Positions 47,235 to 58,722 of a stretch of DNA of 64,000 bases are shown one piece after another. The notes beneath the pieces were generated by a model. It ran no database searches and had not been told where the DNA came from. It worked only from the letters and a program-made list of their open reading frames with translations. Numbering within the stretch: position 1 is the first letter of the stretch; the number at the start of each line of letters is the position of its first letter. Where the stretch lies: NCBI GenBank assembly GCA_001557505.1, contig LSAX01000002.1, positions 4,588,001 through 4,652,000 on the forward strand, in the 5' to 3' direction. This DNA is from Reticulascus tulasneorum. Its lineage: Eukaryota > Ascomycota > Sordariomycetes > Glomerellales > Reticulascaceae. A program made the translations under genes and the position numbers.

Positions 47235-47629
47235 TGTCACGAGTAGTCGGGACCCTAGGAGAAGAGGTAAAGTAATGGACCAGGGGGACCCCTGTTACCT
47301 ACCACCTAGAGGAAACACGAAGGTCAAAGCTATATAGAGCAGGAGGGCCCCAAGGTAGACCTAAGGGGTTGAGAGGAAAACTTGTCAGGGCCAGCGCCCA
47401 CAGGAGTCGTAGTATAGGGTGAAGGGGCACGCGGCTAGGTCACGGTAGGCCTCTCGCTAGGTAGGTGTATGTAGATGACGGTTTTTATCTCTGAACCCCT
47501 TAGGTCTACCTTGGGGCCCTCCTGCTCTATATAGCTTTGACCTTCGTGGTTCCTCTAGGTGGTAGGTAACAGGGGTCCCCCTGGTCCATTACTTCACCTC
47601 TTCTCCTAGGGTCCCGACTACTCGTGACA
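47235..47629. mobile_element. Foldback / MITE-like element, 395 bp with 136-bp inverted arms
   Basis: The arms 47235-47370 and 47494-47629 are inverted copies of each other with only two mismatches visible. Both begin TGTCACGAGTAGTCGGGACC and end ACCTAAGGGGTT. A 123-bp spacer lies between. The flanks GTCGT (47230-47234) and GTCAT (47630-47634) could be a degraded 5-bp target duplication. There is no coding capacity. The length and structure fit a non-autonomous foldback element or MITE of unknown superfamily. Confidence 0.85.
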
Positions 47630-48082
47630 GTCATGTTCTATGGTCTCTCGGGCTGGGAAGGTTGTAACATTATCTCAATCCTTAAAATGATATAGCTAAG
47701 GTAGTACGGCGCTCTGGATCTCAGGTAAGAGCTACCTAAAACAGAATTCGACGAGTGCCACCCGCCTCTGTTGGACTTCTAGAAGGAGCAGTTGCAAATA
47801 ATCCTTCGCGGAGAGTGGGAAAGGCTGCAATAGATTATAATAGCTTTCACTTCACTCTTCTTGCACCTAAATTATCCGCCAGTATACCAGCTAGTCTACA
47901 AACCAGTATCACAATCTTCAATAGACCATGAGCCAAAAGGCACAGCAAAACATCCCGATCTTGGAGCTACAAAGGACGAACCTCGGCAGTTTGTACCACT
48001 CCAAGTTATCACCTTGCAGCTGTTGCCCCTTTTTCACAAATGGAGTTATTTTAACATCTTTTCCTTTCAAAGTAGAGAAAAC
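47630..48082. other. Intergenic region
   Basis: Between the foldback element and the small secreted protein. One short plus-strand frame only; no gene recognised. Confidence 0.5.
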
Positions 48083-48500
48083 TTACAGGCTGGCGACCTG
48101 AATAGAAGCACCTGGTATACCCTCCATACATTTACGCCCTTCCCAAGAAGTGGCGTGGAATGAAGAGCCTCGGCAATTATTTCCCGACCATGATGTTGCA
48201 TCGGCACAGCCCTGTAAGATTTGGCATAACCCAGGAACGTCAAATGGGCATTTCGATAGACACTGTTGGTTTGCCGTGAGAGGCACAAGGGGGCAACGTA
48301 AGATGCATAATTGCGTCTCTGCATTCATGCACGTAGGCAGGTCGCGATACAGTGGAGGGCAAACTGCCGAAACTAGCTGGAATGAGGATAGAGAGAGGGC
48401 TACAGCAAGCTGGAAGATATAATGTTAGGGCATACCAATAGAAGTTTAGAGAGTTTAGAACAGTATAGAACTTGGGACTTACAAACGTGTTGAACCGCAT
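48083..48500 (-). CDS. Small secreted cysteine-rich protein, 114 aa
   Basis: Exon 1 is only 18 bases (48483-48500, MRFNTF), followed by a 73-bp intron with a GTAAGT donor and TTCCAG acceptor. Exon 2 (48083-48409) stays open to the stop. Splicing creates a clean signal peptide, MRFNTFLAVALSLSSFQLVS, ending before AVCPP. The mature 92 residues contain ten Cys, several in pairs five to ten residues apart (LCILRCP, QCLSKCP), which suggests a disulfide-rich fold. Without the splice no start codon exists for this frame, so the signal peptide is strong support for the model. I do not recognise a family. Size, secretion and Cys content are those of fungal effector or antimicrobial candidates. It sits in a repeat-bearing, gene-poor block. 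Further 3' splicing is possible. Confidence 0.7.
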
Positions 48501-48728
48501 ATTAACAAATACGGCCAAAGGGCGAATGTATAGGACAATGATAGTAGTAGAGAGTAATGAGATAATCTGTTAGAGTAAGTTAATTTGTGAATTACAAACA
48601 AATGGAGGATATTCACCTCTTATATTCTTTTTCAACAGCTTGTGCTGTTCCGACTTACGTGCCCAATTTTCCTGGCCTCCTTCCTTGACCAATAAATTCA
48701 GTACGGTAATTATGTCCTTTCTCGTTCG

Positions 48729-48883
48729 CGAATGCGCTATACGTTACTTGCAAAGATAGCTTAAACAATATGAGATATACTGCTTACGTCTTTTTCCCGT
48801 TTTTACGAATATGCTATACGTTACTTGTAAATGTAGCTTTAAATAATATAAGATACAATGCTTATGTCTCTTTTCCGTCTGTG
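48729..48883. repeat. Tandem repeat, two diverged copies of about 77 bp
   Basis: Copies start at CGAATGCGCTATACGTTACT (48729) and CGAATATGCTATACGTTACT (48806). Both continue with a TAGCTT, AATA and GCTTA series in the same order and run into TTTTCCGT-like ends. A third start (CGAATACGG, 48884) breaks off. Confidence 0.8.
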
Positions 48884-49833
48884 CGAATACGGCCTTACGA
48901 ACTGCGCCCCATCTCGCGCAAGCCCGGCAGCTACACACGCATGAGTCTTTCGAGCGCGGGGGCTGGTCTGGGGCTGGTCTGGGGCCGGCCGTCCACCAAC
49001 CCCGCACTGTCCTTGTCTTGTCTTCAAGCACAGGGACAGGTCAACCTGCTGCCGTGCAGCATGACAAATTCCCCAGGAAAGGTCCCTCGCATCGTGGCTA
49101 CCAGCTCCTCGTTATAAGGTCGGTCGCATCGCAAAGAAAGGCTATACTAGCTATTAGAAGTTGTTCGCAGTGCACTTGCATTCTCGGTTGCATAGCCAGC
49201 AAGCATCAAGCCCAGAACTTATGATAGGCGCAATATCTGCAGAGAAAAACATTGTCATCTGGATCGTAAGAAGCGGTTCTGCACTTGGTACGGCCGTGAT
49301 TTAGTATCGAGGACCAACTAAATCTATGCAGGCCGAGATGGATAGATTGGGGTGAGTGCCTCTCAGCGTTCTGAAGCACCGTATGGGCTACAGATGATGC
49401 ACGAGAGCTGGAGTATGACAGGGCCACCTCAAGAAGGATAGGGCAAGACGAGCCCTTGACGTGAGCATTTGAAGTGGCATATGAGCCATCGAATACTGTT
49501 TGTGCTTCTGTCAAGGACATGGGTATGGCATCCGACAATGGGTCCGAAGTTATCGGCGTCGATCTGAGCCCAACACAGCCTGTTTATAAGTCACCCGGTA
49601 AGCCTTACTTCCTAGGTATGTTACTTCTCGATCAACCAAGCCTGTCTCTCATCATCAATATACCGTAGAGTTGCATCGACGCTACGGCTCCTCAGTGAGC
49701 TGCAGTCGAAGGAGGAAACTTTCTATTACACCGCATGGTTGTTGGGATACCGCTGTATTGTCGCTTAAAAAAAAAGGTCACGTCTGCGGATCCCCAACCC
49801 TCCAACCACGTCTACTACATGTCTACCTAGGCT

Positions 49834-49878
49834 AGGCCACTCAGGCCACTCAGGCCACTCAGGCCACTCAGGCCACTC
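49834..49878. repeat. Minisatellite, AGGCCACTC x 5
   Basis: Five perfect copies of the 9-bp unit AGGCCACTC, followed by a degenerate copy (CGGCCACCT). Confidence 0.9.
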
Positions 49879-50104
49879 CGGCCACCTTACCAGCCCACTC
49901 AGGGCTACTTACGCCACGGATTTGTCCCAGCAATCCCGTAACTCAGCAGAAGACGATAGTCAGGTGTCTACTGCTCAACGCAAGTATATAAAGACCACGA
50001 CCCATGTGGGCTCTGTCCAAATTACATAACACTGGCATCCACCCCATCAAACTTGTGTGTTTATTTCATGCCACCACATATCTCCAATTTCCCAACCAAT
50101 TCCA

Positions 50105-51166
50105 ATGTCCTCAACGAACAGTCCGAATTCATGGCATTGTTCATCACCAACCAATGTTCTTGGTAAGAACAAAGGCTATACAGGCAGCGGAGGTTCGCTT
50201 TATGCGACAGCAGTGCGCTCGCGCGCGTGAAGTGGTTGAATGACGCCACCATCATCACCTCCATCAACCCGCTGCCAGTGATCTTTTGATGGGGTGGTGA
50301 TGGTGGTGTTGTTCAACCACCTCTCACGTTCGAGCGAGCGACTCGTATGTTCCACTAACTCCCATGTTCATTCAGCACATTCGCTGATGCTGTCTAGGTG
50401 AGCTTGAATCCAACTCAGTATTGTGGGATAATATGCTGCTTGGGCCCTTTCTCGACAATTCTCTCATTTCGGCGAACAATCCAACCGATTTCAATGCGCT
50501 GAACAACTTCTACGATTATTCAATGCCACATCCAAGTGCGGCCCTTGGCTCTCGGATCCTGGCCATTCCAGCTCCAGTCCCTCATGGTACTGCGAACAGT
50601 GTCTTGGCCGCCGGCAATATTGACGATGAATATGACCTTGGCAACTTAAGGGGGTCCGTTTGAAGAATGCTGGCTTAGGAATGTGACTAACTGGCGGCAG
50701 CCCGAACGAAACAATCAAGTCGAAATCCGGGCGAGCATATCGATACAAGTGCACGGTCTGTGAAGACAAGTTTACGTCGAAAAAGGACTTAGATCGACAT
50801 TGGCGCAGCAAACATGACACTTCCACACCTTACGTCTGCACTGCGCCAGGATGTCGTCGGTCGGGAAAAGGGTTTTCGAGAAAGGATAACTACGTGACCC
50901 ATTTGCGCAGTGTTCATGGTATTGTACCAGGGAAGGAGCTGCCTGGAGGTGGCCTAACAGATATAGCTCTGGTTATGCGTGCTCAGCAGGAGAGCACTGG
51001 CGATACCAGAGACAAGTGTGGCTTAGAACAGTGCTCGAAGGAGGAGCTTATTGCGATGGTTCTGAGTGGAAGAAATGAGATCGCAATCCAACGACAAAGA
51101 CGAAAGGAAGCGGAAGATGAGCTTAAATGCCTGAGACACAAGTTTGAGGAGTGGCAAGATATTTAG
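50105..51166 (+). CDS. C2H2 zinc-finger protein, 259 aa
   Basis: Exons 50105-50162, 50398-50653 and 50701-51166 join in frame. The first exon (MSSTNSPNSWHCSSPTNVL) is linked through a 235-bp intron to GELESNSVLWDNMLLGPFLD; a TATATAAA box 113 bases upstream supports this start. An Asn/Ser-rich N-terminal 110 residues are followed by two fingers: YKCTVCEDKFTSKKDLDRHW-R-S-KH (C-x2-C-x12-H-x4-H), then YVCTAPGCRRSGKGFSRKDN ending HLRSVH (C-x4-C type). The C terminus is a charged, probably coiled-coil helix (EELIAMVLSGRNEIAIQRQR and on). It is expected to be a nuclear DNA-binding protein; targets are unknown. The first intron contains a long hairpin. Confidence 0.85.
50216..50340 (+). other. Long imperfect hairpin inside the first intron of the C2H2 gene
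   Basis: Left arm 50216-50267 and right arm 50286-50340 are inverted copies around an 18-base loop. Paired blocks are GTGGTTGAA / TTCAACCAC, CCACCATCATCACC / GGTGGTGATGGTGG (one G-U) and CCATCAA / TTGATGG, with outer CGCTCG / CGAGCG pairing. In RNA this would be a stem of about 50 base pairs with small internal loops. Confidence 0.75.
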
Positions 51167-51330
51167 GTCAGAATTGGGCTAGATAAACGTGGCCGGAGTC
51201 TAGAGTAAACTTCTTCATCGAGTACCGTGACTATTAGGGCAATTTATGAGAGATTCTTGTATCAGATACGCTATTCTAGCCAAGTCGCTCTATCAATAGG
51301 GTTTAGCATAACCCCCAAGTTCAATCCATC

Positions 51331-53311
51331 TTATTTATGGGTGCTTCTTAAACCTCGAGCATTTGCAAAGAAGGCGGCCACCACAGCAATAGCTGCAATG
51401 ACAGTCGATGCGCCGAGTGCGTACCGAATCCCATCATAGTATACATGGCGCGCAGCCAGTTGCACATTTGGAGGAAGCTTTCTGATTGCTGTGACAGAGT
51501 GTCGGATCTCATCTATGATCTAATCAAAAGAAGCATTAGTTCATTTACAACGATTGCACTGTGGAACAAGAGAAAACGTACCCTCAATTTGTCTGGTATA
51601 TCTCCAAGAGCGCTTGACAGCCGCACGTTGAGTGTGGTCTGCACGATTGCGGAAGATACAGCCACTCCCCAGACTGTGCCTAGAGAGCGGATGAGGTAGA
51701 CGGTAGAGGCAGTCACGGCATGATCTGTCCAGGCGTCAGTATTCTGTTTAGTACTTGATGGCCCTAGTCGCTAGCAGAACAAGAACAATGCTTACCTGCG
51801 TGAGCAGCTGAGGCTAGAGATGTGAACAATATGGCGGGATACACTATCCCCTGGCCAAGGTTCGCAGGGAATATGTAAACGAAATACTTCCAAGAAGAAT
51901 CCTCAAATCCGAGAGAAGTGACCAGCCCGTTTCCGAATACCATCAACACTGCTCCTAAACGGACAAGGCCGATAAGTTTACCCCACCTCGACATGACGAT
52001 TCCTGCGATCAATCCGCCAATTGGTGTTGCGAGGGACGGAATGGCAAGGCGCGCGCCAGCTTTCGTCGCAGAATCCTGGAGAACTACCTGGAAGAACAGA
52101 GGAAGCATGAAGAGGTACTGTTTCTCGTGTTAGCTATATGATATACCAGAGACGGAAGGAAAACGTACCGCATATGCTGCTAGGCCGACGCAGAAGTTGC
52201 CACTCTGCACCAAACCTTGCAGGGTTCCGCGTAACAGCCGCAAAGGTATAACTGGAATTGCAGACGTCTTCGCCTCCACAACCAGGAATAGGACGGAGAG
52301 AACAACACTCCCAACCAGAGATCCAATAACCCAGCCATTATCCCAAGGCAGTTCGTTGCCGCCCAGACTCAGTCCAACTAGTTGCAGAGAGATGGCTACG
52401 ACTAACAACAAGGCACCAGTGACATCCACCTTGGCCCAGACAGCCCGGAAGCTCGGATGGATCTCGAAGCAGCCCTCCGGGTTTTTAACCACGAAGTAGC
52501 CAAGAACTAGAGCTAAAGCCGAGATTGGGACTTGCAGCAGGAAACACCAGCGCCAGCCTATCTGGTCAGCAATTGAGCCACCGAAGCTGGCACCGAGGAT
52601 GGCACCGAATCCGAACATGCCATTCTGCATGGCCTGGTACATGCCACGCTTGCGAAAGGGTATCATGTCTGAGTTAACCACGGTTGCTAGACAAAAGTGA
52701 GGTGATCAGCTCCTAGACACATCCTAGCTAGTAAACAGTAGAAAGCCCAGCATACCCATAGTCATTAGGCCTCCTCCTCCAAATCCGGTCAGTGCTCTCA
52801 TACAGTTCAGTAGCACAATGTCACCTGCAACGCCGCAGCCTAGACATCCAAGTGCGAAGGTCACAGTGGAGACAAAAAAGCAAACTCTTCGGCCGAAAAT
52901 GTCAGAGAATCGGCCGTACAGTGGCTGAAATGCCGTGCTCGTGACAAGGTACGACGTCGTGAGCCACGAGGCCGTGTTCGCAGCATCAAACTCTGAACTT
53001 ATCACCGCATAAGTGGTAGCTGTTATGGTGCCATCAAACCCGTACAGGAACACGTTTGCCATGATAGCAATCTCGATCCAGATGAATCCTGGTGGTGGTG
53101 CCCATGACTCGGCTTCTGGAGCTCTAAGAAGCGGCTGATCCTCCCGTTGCCGGTGACTGTAGCCATTTTCGTGGCCGTTACCTAGATTTTCAGAGTCGAC
53201 AATTGTATTTGATGCATCTGTTGTCGTGTTTGTACCATATGAAGAAGCCATTGAGGATGTTCGAGGTTGTACCGTATCAGACTGTCCAGGCTTAGGCTGT
53301 GGCTTTTTCAT
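51331..53311 (-). CDS. MFS exporter, DHA2-type (14 TM), 575 aa
   Basis: Exons 52756-53311, 52169-52686, 51796-52117, 51582-51724 and 51331-51519 join in frame. A hydrophilic Ser/Asn-rich N terminus of about 85 residues precedes the first membrane segment (FIWIEIAIMANVFLYGFDGT). Motif A is LYGRFSDIFGRRVCF, and ALTGFGGGGLMTMG is followed by the exporter-type stretch MFGFGAILGASFGGSIADQI (motif C region). The C terminus has DHAVTASTVYLIRSLGTVWG and ends in a short cytosolic tail. This is the layout of fungal multidrug or vacuolar basic amino acid (VBA-like) carriers of the proton-antiport kind. The direction is probably export, but the substrate cannot be read. The gene is divergent from the arylsulfotransferase-like gene. 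Confidence 0.92.
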
Positions 53312-54343
53312 GACATACTTTTATCAGCCATATCTATCAGAAAATTTCCGAGCTTTCATCTCCACGCCGAGAATCGGCTCATCAAAACGAAGGAATATTG
53401 TTATCCCGGATGATGATAAGTGCATGCTACCTAACCATGGGCCTAGATCGTCAGTCATTGACAGAAGAGCTAATCCTACCGTTCCACGTGGCGACTGACG
53501 CTGACGAAACCTGCATTGCTTGAAATCTCACAGGACGTCGGTGTGAGTCAAATTTCTTACTTGATAGCCGCATGGATTAACGGTCGATGAAGTTCAGGGT
53601 CCCCCCAATGACATCACAGAAGGTAATGGCACAATTATCCCCGCCATCACGCAATTGCGGCGGTTTGCTCTGTTCCCGGCCTCATTGGCCTGGAAGCTTT
53701 TGTCTCAGATGTAGCTAAGATCTCCAGAACCCAGCCGGTTGGCTAGCCTGGGGACAAGTGCCATTTCCAACGTGCCATTGCAGATTAGTCGATCGCAACG
53801 CTGATGCGCGTACCCACCCAAGTGGACCACGTACTTACATGCCGCTAGCAGAATTGAGCGTCTAAAAATGCTCAATAACAGAACGTAGATGGAATTTTCC
53901 TGCGCCGAGTGAGTCTTTTGGAGTGCTCAATCCGAGATCGGGTGAGGCTATGGTGAATGATGAGGACTGGATGGCGAAATAGATGATTGATGTAAGCCCT
54001 TTGACTAATTGGACCTGCACAATCTCTCCTGGTTATGGCGACACCTTGGTAGATGTCTACTGGACAATTGATCACCTCGCACCACAATCCCACTAATTAG
54101 TCTTAAGACCCCATGCCGCATCCTCTAGTCTCTCCTTTCTCCGCCTAGAATCCTGTCCGAGCTAGCAGTTCAGCTTCCGCGTGATTCGCAGCTCTCGTTT
54201 GACAGGCTCCTCACATTCCCACATAGCACAAACTTCAGAGAGCCTGTGATATTTCCACAAAGGAGATACTAGTTTAACCTGAACGTTTCTTGTTTCAACG
54301 GCTCGACTGTGGAGGTATCTACTTTAACACAGCACTTATAGTC
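53312..54343. other. Divergent promoter region
   Basis: About 1 kb between the MFS exporter (minus) and the arylsulfotransferase-like gene (plus). No gene is seen. Shared regulation of the pair is plausible. Confidence 0.6.
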
Positions 54344-56144
54344 ATGAAGGCATATATCCTGTCTCTTGCATTGCTCGGGGTTCTTCCCGGTGTTGTTGCT
54401 GACTGGCAGTTTCGATCTCGTCCGGACCTCGCCCCTCCTCGGCTCAACATCACAATCCCGGCGGCCGACACCGTTGAGAAAGGTTATCTGTTCATTTCTC
54501 CATTCGCAGGATTTCCGGATACTCCCACAGAGCAGCATGGACCCCGCCAAGCAGGGCCGTACATCTTTCGTGACAATGGCGACCTTGTCTGGGCAGGGTA
54601 CGGCATCTACAGTATCTGGGCAACAAATTTTCAAGCGGGACGCTGGAAGGGCCAAGACATCTTGTTCAGTTTCGAGGGCGACCACAATCCAGGATATGGC
54701 CACGGTCATGGTCATATCACGTTTTTGGATCAGCACTATGAGACAATCCGGGAGCTCCGTGCTGGGAATCACAAACTTGTGGACAAGCATGAGTTTCATA
54801 TCGTCAATGAGAAGACCGGACTCATCCAAGTATATCAGCCTGTGCCGCGGAATCTGACGGCTTGGGGCGCAAGTCCAGAGCAACAATGGATTGTTAATGC
54901 CATAATTCAAGGTAGAACCAACCGCATATACGAATCTATTCCTTCTGCTATGCGGGAACTAATTCGGTACAGAGCTTGATATAGAAACCGGAAAGTTGCT
55001 CTTTGAGTGGGCCAGCCTGGATCACGTCTTGCCAGACGGTGAGTTGAGAATCTGCTATGACCGGACATAAACCTCTGACTCTCCTTTACCAGAGGCCATA
55101 TTGCCAATTAACCCTGGACAGGCGGGATCAGGTTACAATAGCTCAGATGCGTGGGACTACTTCCACATCAATAGTGTCGACAAAGACAGCGCAGGGAATT
55201 ATCTGATCTCGGCCAGGGATGCATGCTCGGTGCACAAGATCAACGGCACTGACGGTAGCATTATCTGGCGACTTGCTGGCACAAACAGCTCCTTTGATCT
55301 TGGAAAGGGGGTTGACTTCTGCTTCCAGCACCATGCAAGATGGCTGTCGCAGGAAAACGGTATCGAAGTCATCAGCCTGTATGACAACTCGGCGCACGGA
55401 ACTGAACATGGCGGCGGGCGGGAGGTCCACACCGCTCCTACAAGCAGTGGCAAGATTATCCACCTAAATACAACTTCGTGGAAAGCCGATCTGGTGCAGG
55501 TTTTCTTCCCTCCAGACGACTTGCGCAGTAAGTCTCAAGGCTCAACACAGATTCTTCCAAATGGAAACGCCCTGGTGAATTGGGGATCTTCAGGCGCCGT
55601 GACGGAACATCTTCCCAACGGAACAGCCATTTTCCATACCTACTTCGATTCCGGTAATCTCGGCTTAGGTGTCGAGAATTATCGGGCGTTTCGGTATAAT
55701 TGGACCGGCTTGCCGAACGAGGATCCGGCCATTGTCGCGCTTGAGAGTGATGGCGATACAGAGATATACGTCAGCTGGAATGGTGATACTGAGACGAGAA
55801 CATGGCGGTTCTATTCCATCTCAGATGGCTACGGGTCAAAGCAGTTCCTGGGAGAAGCGGAGAGAACAAGTTTCGAGACTAAGCTTCGCGTGAAGGGAAG
55901 GGTTGTTCACGATGTCTCCGCAGATGCTGTTGACCATGTGGGCCGAGTTCTAAGAAGCACTGCAATTGCTAGAGCGGAACCAAAGATCCAACCTGCGGGA
56001 GGTAAAGAGGTGCCAAAGACTCCCTTTACCGAGATCGAGCTGGATACCGAACCAGTGGAGCAGGAAAAGAGTCGCTGGGATGAGTTTGCGTTATTAAAGT
56101 TTGTACGACTACAGTGGCCAGGAATGAGGACTCAAGATCTGTAA
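54344..56144 (+). CDS. Secreted arylsulfotransferase-like protein (ASST family), 561 aa
   Basis: Exons 54344-54911, 54973-55038 (66 bases) and 55093-56144 join in frame. The signal peptide is MKAYILSLALLGVLPGVVAD. Family motifs of fungal Arylsulfotran_2 proteins are present: GPYIFRDNGDLVWAGYG, GHGHGHITFLDQHYETIREL, DWEFHIVN-like KHEFHIVNEKTG, then DYFHINSVDKDSAGNYLISA, IIWRLAGTNSSFDLG, FCFQHHARWLSQ and VNWGSSGAVTEHLPNG. These form a beta-propeller. The family is named for PAPS-independent aryl sulfotransfer, but activity of fungal members is largely untested. Several N-glycosylation sites fit secretion. There is no clear C-terminal membrane anchor. Confidence 0.9.
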
Positions 56145-56273
56145 GTGAGCATATGTATTTATGCCACCCTAGCATGAACAGAGGAGGAATTTCATGTCGA
56201 ATCCACGAAGCAAAATCTCATGTAACGAGTCTTCTATTATCCATCATATTTCAGTATCCCAACAGGGCCTATA

Positions 56274-58119
56274 TTAAGCAAAACTCGGCATAATCTTGTA
56301 AGAACTTATTACAGCTTCCAGTCTGTTCACGTAGTCTAGCTCATAATCCACAGCAAGGTCGTCCTGGACCCATATTTGCTGGAGAATATTCTGCAGTCCA
56401 TGCAAGCTCCTCAAACTCGAGGTCTTCATTGCTCTTTCAATATATCCTAGAATTCTCATTCTATGTTCATCTGTCCTAGCCTCGCATCCGACAATCAGCA
56501 GTGGAAAGGCCGAATTGAATGTCTCCAGGTCGTTGAGAAGTGCATAGGCCCTCTCAACCATTGTGTCGATTTCCGGGGAGCTTTTTGAAAAGTTCCGCGA
56601 TGCTCTCTTGAGGTAGATTAGAGCAGCTAGTTTGAAGAGCTCCATCATAGCCGTCCAGGCTGTGTCCGGGCCGGACCCAGTACCGGACGTACCCTCCAGT
56701 GCCGACGGGCCAATATTGGTTATCCTGTTTTCGAGACAACGCAAGGACTTTTCGTATTCGTCACTGTGGTATAGTGAGTTTGTTGGTTTTCGAATAATCT
56801 CGAACGTGATAGAGAAAAGTTGAAGTATTTCATGTGAGTAGTATGAGATATCTTTAATCTGTTTCATATTAGATGAATGACTATGCAGACATAGATTTTC
56901 ATAATCTTCACTGACCTTTCGGGACAGGCAACTTTCTTGTTCCACAGGTGCGGAATTTCGGATTCTTTTAACAGGCTTTACATTTATATGCCAGTGTCGG
57001 AGGCTAAACCGACTCATGACCATATGATACTCTACCCATGCTAGAAGTCTGGAATATTCGCCGCGAAAACTTTGGCTGTCAACTTCCGCGTTGTCGATTA
57101 AGTTTTTGGCTTCAATCAAATGGCCTAGAATGGAAACTCTAGTTTAGCAATGTCTTTGAGGAGTCAGGCTGCTAATTTCAGGGAAGTAGAATAAATAGAC
57201 TTCACATCACTTACAGCACCACAGGGATACGTCATTCGACATTTCAAGCAGCTTGAGAGCTGGTTAGCGTTTATTAAGAGGATTTAAACCCAAGATCGAA
57301 CATACCTCAACGTGGCACAGTAACATCCTAGCGGCAATATGTTGGACTAGCGTAGGCCTTTCAATACAGTCATTGGAAGAGGTGATCAGTGTGCGAAGAG
57401 CACGTGCTTTGAACGTAAAGACATCTGCTTGAAGACCATGCCGGTGGAACGACGAGAGTGCCAGCGCCGATTGTAATACAGCCACGGATGATGGTGAACT
57501 ATCTGAAAGAGCCAATCGCAACAGGTGATTCGAGAATTCGTTCTTGTCACGTTCGAAAATGGCGAGTGTGGAAGACGCCGTACATATAACTGCAAATGTT
57601 AGCTTGATAAAATGCTACTAGTATCAGGCTTACAGTGATCAAGAAGTGATCTTTCCTCATAACCTAGGTTGATTGGGAGCCAGGACAGCCGCATGGGCGG
57701 GTCGAGTCTTTGAAAGACGAATCCCTCATGACTGCCGAATCCTATCACTGAAGCGGAACATTAGCTGGGCGACATGCAAATTACGTGAGTGAGTAAACCT
57801 TGATTCATCCGCAGGTAATCGTGGAGCTGGATATCCCATGATGTCGCATTCACAAAGCTCGCATGGGAGAAACTTTTTGCCGTCTTAGATACATGATGAA
57901 CGGAATGCGTCAAGCTCCGCTTGGTGCCAGTAGCCTTTGGCCACGACAGCCGCAACCCATACTGACATGGTCTGTTTGACTTGGCGCAACTTGCACAACG
58001 TGGGCGTCCGCGGTTGCACAGTGCTCTGGAATCTGTAGCGCATGAGTAAACTGGCCCCCGAGATGTCACTCAGACAGGGGGATAGTACCTCTACAAGCCC
58101 AGCACTCATTCGCGCGCAT
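56274..58119 (-). CDS. Zn2Cys6 transcription factor, ACR-2-like
   Basis: The start is MRANECWACR; a 31-base first exon (58089-58119) is spliced to 58032, which completes the zinc cluster: C-x2-C-x6-C-x6-C-x2-C-x6-C (ECWACRDSRALCNRGRPRCA then SCAKSNRPC). The piece after it, YGLRLSWP, is typical of the acriflavine-sensitivity-control (ACR-2) type. At least four more introns follow (near 57785, 57635, 57280-57600 and 57130-57240). The exon containing GFGSHEGFVFQRLDPPMRLS and the last exon (56274-57119) read as the helical regulatory region. It should be nuclear. Internal splice sites between 57120 and 57780 are only approximate. It is divergent from the SDR gene and shares that promoter region. 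Confidence 0.8.
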
Positions 58120-58722
58120 TGCGGACCAACGTATATCCTCCCCGCTTTCTTAACTGAACTGTGTAAGGTGATAAATGATAGGCAATAAAGAAGTCCTCAG
58201 TTTTCTCTTTGAACTCCCAGCGATGAGAGATGACAAATGCGCTGCTATGGTGCAGGCGACAAAAGCAAGCGATCCAAGTTATTATTAATGCATGCTTGCG
58301 TCATTTCTGGTATAGTGCCTTTCTCGCTTATCTTATCGCTTTTCGCTTTGGGGATTATCTTTTCCACTTTGGGAAAGCCTGGCAACTTTTATGTCTTGGC
58401 AATTAGAGTGGATCCTCAGCCGGGAGAATCTACACATGATTTCCTCACAATCAAAGGTCCTTCTCTGCCTACGTAGTAGGGGTCGTAATGCGTAAATCCT
58501 GGAACCATCATAACGGGCCGCAGGAGGAGTTGGTGGCGTGAAGGAGGGGATTTGAAATAGTCACGGGGGCAAACGATGATCCAAGGGTCCAAATGCCTAT
58601 ATATACGTGCACTCTTGCTGCTCTTCTGTGTTCCTCGACACTCAGAAGGACATCTTACAATCAACCCTCAGATCAGTTAAACTGGAAATCTCTGATTCAA
58701 GAACCTATAAACATACAGCTTA
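58120..58722. other. Divergent promoter region
   Basis: About 600 bases between the ACR-2-like regulator (minus) and the SDR gene (plus). A TATATATA box at 58598-58605 lies 118 bases upstream of the SDR ATG. No gene is seen. Confidence 0.6.

Larger units (their letters stand above)
48501..50104. other. Gene-poor, repeat-bearing stretch and C2H2 promoter
   Basis: Contains two tandem repeats (listed separately), a GGGGCTGGTCT repeat near 48960-48985, and a TATATAAA box at 49985-49992, which is 113 bases before the C2H2 start. A 110-codon minus-strand frame (49206-49538) has no recognisable feature. Confidence 0.5.

Noticed and set aside
49206..49538. Minus-strand frame of 110 codons
   Set aside because: No recognisable feature; a short CRYCAYHKF near the end looked zinc-finger-like but lacks a full ligand set.
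50004..50243. Plus-strand frame of 79 codons before the C2H2 gene
   Set aside because: It runs through the inferred first exon in another frame and into the hairpin intron; the spliced C2H2 model explains the region better.
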